Origin: an uncultured Bacteroides sp.
GTDB taxonomy: Bacteria; Bacteroidota; Bacteroidia; Bacteroidales; Bacteroidaceae
Assembly (NCBI GenBank): GCA_949288585.1
Contig: CASEKR010000061.1
Span: 1-34,077, forward strand
Direction: 5' to 3'
Length of the DNA: 34,077 bases
In this document: positions 16,581 through 22,588 of the stretch, piece after piece
Numbering within the stretch: position 1 is the first letter of the stretch
Layout: the number at the start of each line of letters is the position of its first letter
The notes under the pieces: model-generated
The model's database searches: none
Told to the model about the DNA's origin: nothing
Seen by the model: the letters and a program-made list of their open reading frames with translations, nothing else
Translations under genes and position numbers: made by a program

Positions 16581-16732
16581 ATATTTATTAGGTAAGTTAA
16601 GTAATGCTTATGTTGCCGTTCCGGCGGGCAAAGGAAGGCGATTGTCCGCGTTTTTCCTACTGAAATCGACCGTCCGGCCTGCTTCCCCGTCCAATGCGTT
16701 TATCGGATTTCCCCGCCCGTTCGTCGGTTCTT

Positions 16733-16764
16733 TTTGCGCAAGTGCACAGGACGGGTTACTTTCG
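16733..16764 (+). promoter_or_regulatory. Promoter of the Kelch/DUF4907 operon
   Basis: A TTTG -33 box at 16733-16736 is followed after 20 bp by TACTTTCG at 16757-16764, one base off the TAnnTTTG -7 consensus. Spacing is ideal for the Bacteroidota primary sigma factor. The start codon at 16796 follows after 31 bp. The 215-bp divergent gap contains nothing else recognisable. Confidence 0.6.
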
Positions 16765-16795
16765 CGGCATGATTTCAGAAATATAAAAACGGAAT

Positions 16796-17851
16796 ATGGA
16801 CATGAAACAGATTTTTGGGGGAATCGTGCTGGCAGCCCTCGCCTGCCTGCCCGCCGGGTGCACGGAAGAATACGAATACACGCAGGGGCAATGGATACGC
16901 CGTTCGGACTTCGACGGCGTGGCGCGCTGCGGGGCAAGCAGTTTTACCATTGACGGCAAGGGCTACCTGTGCTGCGGCTACCGGGGCTCCAACCGCGATT
17001 TGCTGAAAGACGCCTGGGCGTATGACATCGAAGGGAACTACTGGACGCAATGCGCCGACATGCCTGCCGAAGCGCAGGGACGCCACTGTGCCGCCGCTTT
17101 TGCCCTCGGCGGGAAGGGCTATGTCACTACGGGCTCCATCAAGGAAGAACCGGATTTCCTGGCCGACACTTGGGAGTATGACCCCGCCACGGACACTTGG
17201 GCGCAGAAAGACGATTTTGCCGGAGGCAGGCGTTGCGGGGCGTTGGCTTTCGCCGTGGGCGGCTATGGCTACGTGGGCACGGGCTATGACAACAACTACC
17301 TGAAGGACTTCTACCGCTTCGACCCCCAGGCCGCACCGGGCAGCCAGTGGCAGATTGTGAACGGCTTCGAAGGCTCCAAGCGCGTCTACGGCACGGCCTT
17401 CGTCATCGACGACGTGGCCTATATCGGTTTCGGGGAAAACAACAATACTTATGTGGATGACTTCTACAAGTTCGACGGGACTACCTGGACGCGCCTGCGC
17501 GACATTGCCAACACCAACGACGACGAAGACTACGACGACGATTACGCCATCGCCCGCAGCCACACCGTGGCCTTTGTCATCGACGGACGGGGTTACATCG
17601 CCACGGGAAACCGGAGCGGCGTGACCAATGACTACTGGATGTACAACCCGGAGGAAGACCTGTGGTACGGCGATGCCGACGACGACTTCACGCCCCTCTC
17701 CAACGTGCATTATGGCACGGGCGGTTCGTCGCGCAGCCAAGCCGTATCCTTCTCCGACGGCAAGCGGGGCTTTGTCGTGACCGGCTCGTCAGGCACCAGC
17801 TACTTCGACGACATGTACGAACTTCTGCCTTATGAACAAGAAGATGATTAA
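16796..17851 (+). CDS. Kelch-repeat lipoprotein
   Basis: The product has 351 residues with lipobox LPAGC (Cys22). About six Kelch blades can be seen, each with a Gly-Tyr element (GKGYLCCGYRG, GKGYVTTGS, GYGYVGTGYD, DVAYIGFGEN, GRGYIATGNR, KRGFVVTGSS) followed by a W or F about 20 residues on (DTWEYDPATDTW, DFYRFDP, DYWMYNPEEDLW). This predicts a beta-propeller anchored in a membrane. Bacteroidota Kelch proteins include sialate epimerases (NanM-like), but I see no basis for that activity here. The next gene starts at its stop codon or 56 bp later, so they form an operon. An acidic stretch (NTNDDEDYDDDYA) lies between blades. Confidence 0.85.
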   Translation: MDMKQIFGGIVLAALACLPAGCTEEYEYTQGQWIRRSDFDGVARCGASSFTIDGKGYLCCGYRGSNRDLLKDAWAYDIEGNYWTQCADMPAEAQGRHCAAAFALGGKGYVTTGSIKEEPDFLADTWEYDPATDTWAQKDDFAGGRRCGALAFAVGGYGYVGTGYDNNYLKDFYRFDPQAAPGSQWQIVNGFEGSKRVYGTAFVIDDVAYIGFGENNNTYVDDFYKFDGTTWTRLRDIANTNDDEDYDDDYAIARSHTVAFVIDGRGYIATGNRSGVTNDYWMYNPEEDLWYGDADDDFTPLSNVHYGTGGSSRSQAVSFSDGKRGFVVTGSSGTSYFDDMYELLPYEQEDD

Positions 17852-17907
17852 TGGAGTGTCCATCGTCTCTTTCCCGGAGGGGAAGGACGACATTGCCAGC
17901 TGGAGTT

Positions 17908-18225
17908 ATGAAGCTTAGGTGGCAAGTGTGGGTAGGGATAAGCATGTCGTTGATGACATGCTTATCCTGTTCCTGCAAGGGAAGTGGAGGTTGGGACTGC
18001 CGCCCCATGCAGGTGGACGGCGGTTATGGTTATGTCATCCGGCTGGACGGCGATACCCTCATCAGCCAGCCTTATGTCCCGGCTGTGGGGCATCGGAGTC
18101 CTTTCCGGACGGAAGCGGAGGCATTGAAGGCGGGGCGGCTGGTATGCAGCAAGCTGCGACGCGGCCTGCCTCCCGCGCTGACCCGCGAAGAAGTGGAGGC
18201 CTGCTTGGAACAGGCCGCGCAATGA
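17908..18225 (+). CDS. DUF4907-like lipoprotein
   Basis: The product has 105 residues from the chosen start (MKLRWQVWVG), which gives a proper signal peptide ending in a Cys cluster (CLSCSC). An in-frame ATG at 17851 overlaps the Kelch stop (TAATG) but would add a charged 19-residue leader ahead of the signal peptide. The body (GYGYVIRLDGDTLISQPYVP, then FRTEAEALKAGRLVCSKL) fits the small DUF4907 family, whose function is unknown. Its coupling to a Kelch lipoprotein suggests that the two act together at the envelope. A perfect hairpin overlaps the signal-peptide codons (17936-17967). Confidence 0.7.
   Translation: MKLRWQVWVGISMSLMTCLSCSCKGSGGWDCRPMQVDGGYGYVIRLDGDTLISQPYVPAVGHRSPFRTEAEALKAGRLVCSKLRRGLPPALTREEVEACLEQAAQ
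17936..17967 (+). other. Perfect 13-bp hairpin inside a signal-peptide coding region
   Basis: GGATAAGCATGTC (17936-17948) pairs exactly with GACATGCTTATCC (17955-17967) around a 6-nt loop. It begins 28 bp after the chosen start codon of the DUF4907-like gene. No U-tract follows, so it is not a normal terminator. It may affect translation or RNA stability of the second cistron. Confidence 0.6.
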
Positions 18226-18226
18226 A

Positions 18227-18265
18227 AAACAAAGGGATGCGCCCATCGGGCGCATCCCTTTGTTT
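18227..18265. terminator. Bidirectional intrinsic terminator between the DUF4907 gene and rplS
   Basis: A perfect 18-bp stem (18227-18244 with 18248-18265, loop ATC) has A-rich and T-rich ends (AAACAAAGGG / CCCTTTGTTT), giving a U-tract in either direction. It sits 1 bp after the plus-strand stop and 19 bp after the minus-strand rplS stop, serving two convergent units. Confidence 0.9.
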
Positions 18266-18284
18266 ATAGAGTGAGTCTACTTCC

Positions 18285-18638
18285 TTATCCGTTGGCTCTT
18301 TTCTCTTTGATTCTGGCCTTCTTGCCGGTGAGGGCGCGCAGGTAGTACAACTTGGCGCGGCGCACCTTGCCGATCTTGTTCACTTCGATGCTGTCGATAG
18401 CCGGAGATTCGAGGGGGAAGATACGCTCTACGCCCACCGTGCCCGACATCTTGCGTACGGTGAAACGTTTCTTTTCACCATGGCCGGAAATCTTGATAAC
18501 AACGCCGCGATAGTTCTGCACACGCTCTTTGTTACCTTCCACGATACGGTATGCTACGGTCACTGTGTCACCTGCCTTGAAGCTGGGGTGCTGTTTGCCG
18601 GTAGCAAATGCTTCTTCTGCAATTTTAATTAAGTCCAT
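18285..18638 (-). CDS. rplS: 50S ribosomal protein L19
   Basis: The product has 117 residues, the usual length. L19 motifs are clear: [37 protein letters not shown] and [17 protein letters not shown], with a basic tail ([23 protein letters not shown]). L19 sits at the 30S-50S interface. The gene appears to be transcribed alone, with a strong terminator downstream and a possible promoter at 18731-18738. It is a chromosomal housekeeping gene beside a probably acquired restriction-modification pair. Confidence 0.98.
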   Translation of the reverse strand: MDLIKIAEEAFATGKQHPSFKAGDTVTVAYRIVEGNKERVQNYRGVVIKISGHGEKKRFTVRKMSGTVGVERIFPLESPAIDSIEVNKIGKVRRAKLYYLRALTGKKARIKEKRANG

Positions 18639-18730
18639 TGTCTTTTTTGTAGGTTAAATTGTTATCGTTACTACGCAACATACCAGGCTTTCTCTGTTGT
18701 TCCTGACAGCGATTGCGCGAAAGCGGTTGC

Positions 18731-18738
18731 AAAGGAAC
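18731..18738 (-). promoter_or_regulatory. Possible -7 box for rplS
   Basis: On the minus strand TTCCTTTG resembles the TAnnTTTG -7 box, about 93 bp before the rplS start codon. A TTTC at 18760-18757 could be a weak -33, 18 bp away. A CCGCGG site (18748-18753) falls inside that spacer. The assignment is tentative. Confidence 0.35.
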
Positions 18739-18771
18739 GAATTATTCCGCGGGATGAAAGGCTGGAATAAC

Positions 18772-19911
18772 TCAATTTGCGAAGATGGCGTTGAACAATG
18801 AATGGGCAATTACGTTAGCCAATCTGACAGGAACGGCATTGCCCAATTGGCGCATAGCCTCTGACCATGACCCGGAAATAGGATAATCATCAGGGAAAGT
18901 CTGTATCCTTTTTGCTTCAAGAACTGTATAATAACGCACAGTACCATCAGGATATTTTATCATATTCTCCCCGCCCGGAACTCCATGTCCACCTGCTTTG
19001 ATGGTCTTGGATGGCTGATCTATTTCGCTTCCTGTATGCCCCGCATATTCTTTTGCGCCTTTACGCAATAAATGTTCATCATACATATTCCCTTGTTCAT
19101 GAGGGCTTGGCAACCCTTCCAATGCATCACGGACTGTTACCCAAGGATTTTTAGTAGGTGGAAACATCCCATATTGGAATTGCAAGCGTTCTCTTTGTTG
19201 AGAGTATTGGGCTAAGTCTAACGGGGAAGGGGAAATATTGTGCTTCTCCCAATAAGTTTCTGTAACATATTTATCCCATAGCAAAGCGTCCTCAGAATGC
19301 GTTTCTTCAGGAAAGTTCCAAGAGAGATTTAAGTCATTCCTTATTCCGACAATGACAACGCGCTCTCTCTTTTGAGGGACTCCATAATCTGCCGCATTCA
19401 ATAGCCTGAAAATGACGTTGTACTTTAATCCATTGTACGTGCCTTCTGTGTGAATACGTTCTAAGAGGGACAAATTTTGCCTCCAGTCAGTATGGCTTAG
19501 AGATACTTGCGGGTAAGTCAATTGCAAGATAATATAATTGAAATAGTGGGCAAAAGACTGTCGCAAAAGTCCCTTGACATTTTCAAAGATAAAAGCCTTG
19601 GGCATAAGTTGGCGAATGGCGGAAATTGCGTATGGAAACATATCCCTCTCGTCTTCATTGCCTTTGGCTTTTCCCCCTAAAGAAAAAGGCTGGCATGGAG
19701 GACCACCGGCTATGATATCTATGTTATTGAATTGTGAAAATTGAAAGTCTCGTATATCAGTCTCAAATACAATTTCTGGAGAATAATTTTTGCGCAAAGT
19801 CTTACAGGCATCAGCATTCCATTCTACAAATGCTTGATGATGCGCTCCGGCAAGTTCTATGCCTTTAGCCAAGCCGCCTGCACCCGAAAATATTTCCAGA
19901 CTGTTTATCAT
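18772..19911 (-). CDS. DNA (cytosine-5)-methyltransferase of a type II R-M system
   Basis: The product has 379 residues from MINSLEIFSGAGGLAKGIEL, the S-adenosylmethionine-binding motif I. The catalytic motif IV is GGPPCQPFS with Cys73; ENVKGLL (motif VI), GVPQKRERVVIVGI (motif VIII) and LGNAVPV (motif X) follow in order. A longer open frame upstream lacks family similarity and overlaps the nuclease gene, so 19911 was chosen; it makes an ATGA overlap with the nuclease stop. The enzyme would methylate the site cut by its partner and protect host DNA. The pair is visibly AT-richer than its neighbours, suggesting transfer. By analogy with the Eco29kI system the site may be CCGCGG, but specificity cannot be proved from sequence. 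Confidence 0.92.
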   Translation of the reverse strand: MINSLEIFSGAGGLAKGIELAGAHHQAFVEWNADACKTLRKNYSPEIVFETDIRDFQFSQFNNIDIIAGGPPCQPFSLGGKAKGNEDERDMFPYAISAIRQLMPKAFIFENVKGLLRQSFAHYFNYIILQLTYPQVSLSHTDWRQNLSLLERIHTEGTYNGLKYNVIFRLLNAADYGVPQKRERVVIVGIRNDLNLSWNFPEETHSEDALLWDKYVTETYWEKHNISPSPLDLAQYSQQRERLQFQYGMFPPTKNPWVTVRDALEGLPSPHEQGNMYDEHLLRKGAKEYAGHTGSEIDQPSKTIKAGGHGVPGGENMIKYPDGTVRYYTVLEAKRIQTFPDDYPISGSWSEAMRQLGNAVPVRLANVIAHSLFNAIFAN

Positions 19912-20540
19912 TTTTCCCTCATCAAATATTGGTACACTTTGTTTTCCACATCGGCCAATGCGGAAGATTCTCCTTGACACTTGTAAGCCCATTGCCGGCC
20001 TGGATGCAAGATATCCCATTCTGATTTAGCTTGGTTGTATCTTCCTTTTCCTGGATCATGATTGCCAAAACCGTCTATCGAGCTATTCCATACCGGAGTG
20101 TAATAGCGGATTAAGGCTGCTTCTACTGTTCCGATCAAGTCGCTTGCCGCGTTTTCCAATATCATAAAGCGGCAATAAAAATCATCCAAATCGAGATTTT
20201 CAGTTTGTACTATGCTCTTTGTGTGGTCGCACAACCGCCTGTACAGTTCGTGTGAATCAGTAGGATTCTTGGCTTTTCTTGCCTGCCGCCAACCTTGCGG
20301 TACGGCTTTCCCTACGTAAATAGGTTGTTTGAATTCTATACGATTCAAATCATATAGAACTTGATAATAAGGACTTCTTCCGGTATAATACAAAGCATAA
20401 ACCCCTGTGCCGACAAAATTTTCGGGAGGAGGCAATCTATGTACGGGGGTGCCGTTGAAGAATCTGATGGTGTCTTTTATGATTTCTTCAAAAGCATCCG
20501 ATTTATATACATGTTTCGACCTGTCAAATGCACTGTTCAT
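19908..20540 (-). CDS. Eco29kI-like GIY-YIG type II restriction endonuclease
   Basis: The product has 210 residues, close to the length of the Eco29kI family. The GIY-YIG nuclease core is visible: GVYALYYTG (about 46-54) and PIYVGKA (73-79), then YRRLCDHTKSI with Arg102 and His106, GTVEAALI with Glu140, and VWNSS with Asn152. This order matches the catalytic Tyr/Arg/His/Glu/Asn set described for Eco29kI. The tail GFGNHDPGKGRYNQAKSEWD is also typical of the family. Eco29kI cuts CCGCGG. The nuclease gene comes first and overlaps the methyltransferase by 4 bp, which is notable because host protection then depends on the downstream gene. Low GC supports acquisition. Confidence 0.88.
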   Translation of the reverse strand: MNSAFDRSKHVYKSDAFEEIIKDTIRFFNGTPVHRLPPPENFVGTGVYALYYTGRSPYYQVLYDLNRIEFKQPIYVGKAVPQGWRQARKAKNPTDSHELYRRLCDHTKSIVQTENLDLDDFYCRFMILENAASDLIGTVEAALIRYYTPVWNSSIDGFGNHDPGKGRYNQAKSEWDILHPGRQWAYKCQGESSALADVENKVYQYLMREK

Positions 20541-20591
20541 AAATGGAGCGTTATCTTCTAAGATGGTAGGCTATCCTTCCCTGTTTTGCCG

Positions 20592-20599
20592 CAAAATTA
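20592..20599 (-). promoter_or_regulatory. -7 box for the restriction-modification operon
   Basis: On the minus strand TAATTTTG matches TAnnTTTG, 52 bp before the nuclease start codon. A TTCG about 19-20 bp upstream may serve as a weak -33. It lies in the 319-bp divergent gap 20541-20859. Confidence 0.55.
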
Positions 20600-20702
20600 C
20601 GAAATAATCCGATACCTGCCGAATTACTTCTATCTCTTTTTGGCAAATTCGGCCTCGGAGGATGTCACTTCCCCCCTCCTCTCCCCCTCGTACCTCGCTC
20701 CT

Positions 20703-20734
20703 ACCTCGCTCTTGCCTATATACAAGAGCGAGGT
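20703..20734. repeat. Perfect 12-bp inverted repeat in the divergent gap
   Basis: ACCTCGCTCTTG (20703-20714) and CAAGAGCGAGGT (20723-20734) flank an 8-nt AT-rich loop. Partial direct copies (TACCTCGCTC) lie just upstream. It has no U-tract, so terminator function is doubtful; it may be an operator or extragenic palindrome. The rest of the gap holds two promoter boxes and no gene. Confidence 0.6.
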
Positions 20735-20821
20735 GCCTCGGGAAGTATCCCCGGGGGTGGCTTGCTGAAAAAGTAGGCGCAAGCGGGGAGGGTGTTTTTT
20801 CGTTTTGTGCATTTTTATGAC

Positions 20822-20829
20822 TACCTTTG
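20822..20829 (+). promoter_or_regulatory. -7 box for the nucleotidase / GH3 operon
   Basis: TACCTTTG at 20822-20829 matches the -7 consensus, 30 bp before the start codon at 20860. A T-run around 20795-20802 is at about the right distance for a weak -33. Confidence 0.6.
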
Positions 20830-20859
20830 CCCGTCAAATTTTAAAGGCTTAGCAAAGAA

Positions 20860-21654
20860 ATGGAGAAAAACGTATGGCGAATGTTTGTCCGGGCGGGCGT
20901 GGCGTTGGTTGTCGCCCTGTGGCTGTCGGCCTGCCGCCCGGCTTATGAGGTGACGAGGGTGGAGGGCTGCCTGGTGCCGATGGATTCCGTGTGGGACGCG
21001 CGGCCCGACTCGGCGGCTGTGGCTCTGCTGCTCCCCTACAAGGCGCGGCTGGACAGCGCGATGCAGCATGTGCTGGGGCGGGCGGCCGTGTCGATGGAGG
21101 CGGGCAGGCCGGAAGGCTTGCTGTCGAACCTGGTGGCCGACATCCTGCGCGGGGCTGCGGAGGAGGTCTTGGGACGCCCGGCGGACATGGGGCTGGTGAA
21201 CGTCGGGGGCATCCGCAGCACGCTGACCCGGGGCGACGTCACGACGGGGGATGTCTACGAGATACTGCCTTTCGAGAACACGCTTTGTGTGCTGACGCTG
21301 GAGGGGCGGACGCTGAAACAGTTGTTTGAGAACATCGCCGTGCGCCGGGGCGAAGGCGTGAGCGGCGTGCGCCTGGTGGTGTCGGAAGACGGGCGCGTGC
21401 TGGAGGCCACCGTGGGCGGGCGCCCCGTGGACGACGGGCGGACTTACACCGTTGCCACGCTGGACTACCTGGCCGAGGGGAATGACGGCATGACGGCCTT
21501 GCGCCAGGCCAAGGACTGCGTTTGCCCGCCCGGAGCCACGCTGCGCTCGTTGTTCATCGGCTACGTGGAACGGCAGGCTGCCCGGGGGCAGGCGCTGACG
21601 GCCCGCATGGAGGGGCGGATTGTGCTGGACGGCGGGGCGCCGGGACAGGAATAG
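20860..21654 (+). CDS. 5'-nucleotidase C-terminal-domain lipoprotein
   Basis: The product has 264 residues with lipobox WLSAC (Cys25). The body is the substrate-recognition domain of UshA-like 5'-nucleotidases: LLSNLVADILRGAAEE, LVNVGGIRSTLTRGDVT and VYEILPFENTLCVLTLEG. The catalytic metallophosphoesterase domain is missing here but encoded by the next gene, 31 bp downstream, so the two products probably make up one enzyme or work side by side in the periplasm. UshA-type enzymes hydrolyse nucleotides and UDP-sugars. It is the first gene of an operon reaching 28353. The order (recognition part first) is the reverse of the fused enzyme. Confidence 0.85.
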   Translation: MEKNVWRMFVRAGVALVVALWLSACRPAYEVTRVEGCLVPMDSVWDARPDSAAVALLLPYKARLDSAMQHVLGRAAVSMEAGRPEGLLSNLVADILRGAAEEVLGRPADMGLVNVGGIRSTLTRGDVTTGDVYEILPFENTLCVLTLEGRTLKQLFENIAVRRGEGVSGVRLVVSEDGRVLEATVGGRPVDDGRTYTVATLDYLAEGNDGMTALRQAKDCVCPPGATLRSLFIGYVERQAARGQALTARMEGRIVLDGGAPGQE

Positions 21655-21685
21655 GAAGACAAGGATTATCAATCAGGAATACCGG

Positions 21686-22537
21686 ATGAGACAGATAGCA
21701 TTCATATTGATTGGGGCGGTCGTACTATTGCAGCCGCTTGCCGCCCAGCAGACGAAGGAGTTGGACATCTTGCACACCAGCGACACGCACAGCCGCATAG
21801 AGCCGGTCGACCCGCAGTCGGCCGACAAGCTGGCGGGGCTGGGGGGCGTGGTACGCCGCCTCGGTTTCATAAAGCAGTTCCGCCGCGAACACCCCGCGAT
21901 GCTGCTGTTCGACTGCGGGGACTTCTCGCAGGGGACGCCGTATTACAACTTTTTCCGGGGCGAACTGGAGGTGGAGATGATGAACCTGATGGGCTACGAT
22001 GCCATGACCATCGGCAACCATGAGTTCGACTTCGGCCTGGAGAACATGGCGCGCCTCTACCGCATGGCGCGTTTCCCCGTGGTCTGTGCCAACTATGACG
22101 TGGCGGGCACGGTGCTCGAAGGGCTGGTGAAGCCCTACGTGGTGCTGGAGCGCGAGGGCCTGCGTATCGGGGTCTTCGGCCTCTCTCCCCGGCTGGAGGG
22201 ACTGGTGCAGGCGTCGCGTTGCGAGGGGGTGGTTTACAAAGACCCCGTGGCGGCGGCGCAGGCTGTGGTCGACACCTTGCGCGGGGCCGAGCGTTGCGAC
22301 GTGGTGGTTTGCCTGTCGCACTTGGGGCTGCTGGGCGTGGATTCGGAGGTGCCGGGCGACGAAGCGCTGCTCTCCGCCACGCGGGGCATCGACCTGCTGC
22401 TGGGCGGGCACACGCATACCTTCCTCGAGCAACCCGCCTGGCTGCCCGATGCCGACGGGAAGCAGGTGCCGGTGATGCACACCGGCAAGAACGGGGCTTA
22501 CGTGGGCCAGCTGAAGATGCGGTTGGAGAAAGAATGA
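21686..22537 (+). CDS. Metallophosphoesterase, catalytic half of a split 5'-nucleotidase
   Basis: The product has 283 residues from MRQIAF, chosen because it gives a clean signal peptide (cut near PLAAQQ). An upstream in-frame ATG at 21620 would precede the signal peptide and overlap the previous gene. Metal-binding motifs are complete: HTSDTHSR (Asp33, His35), FDCGDFSQG (Asp79), IGNHEFDF (Asn111, His112), CLSHLG and LLGGHTHT. It lacks the C-terminal substrate domain supplied by the previous gene. It likely acts in the periplasm on nucleotides or nucleotide sugars with divalent metal ions. Confidence 0.9.
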   Translation: MRQIAFILIGAVVLLQPLAAQQTKELDILHTSDTHSRIEPVDPQSADKLAGLGGVVRRLGFIKQFRREHPAMLLFDCGDFSQGTPYYNFFRGELEVEMMNLMGYDAMTIGNHEFDFGLENMARLYRMARFPVVCANYDVAGTVLEGLVKPYVVLEREGLRIGVFGLSPRLEGLVQASRCEGVVYKDPVAAAQAVVDTLRGAERCDVVVCLSHLGLLGVDSEVPGDEALLSATRGIDLLLGGHTHTFLEQPAWLPDADGKQVPVMHTGKNGAYVGQLKMRLEKE

Positions 22538-22588
22538 AACGGGCGGCGGACACCGTCCAATGACTGATAAAAAGAAAGAAGAAAAACG

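Noticed and set aside
17908-18225. Start of the DUF4907-like gene at 17851
   Set aside because: It would place a charged 19-residue segment before the signal peptide. The overlap with the Kelch stop keeps it possible, but 17908 fits export better.
19912-20019. Longer start for the methyltransferase at 20019
   Set aside because: The extra 36 residues lack family similarity and lie inside the nuclease gene; MINSLEIFSGAGG at 19911 is the normal N-terminus.
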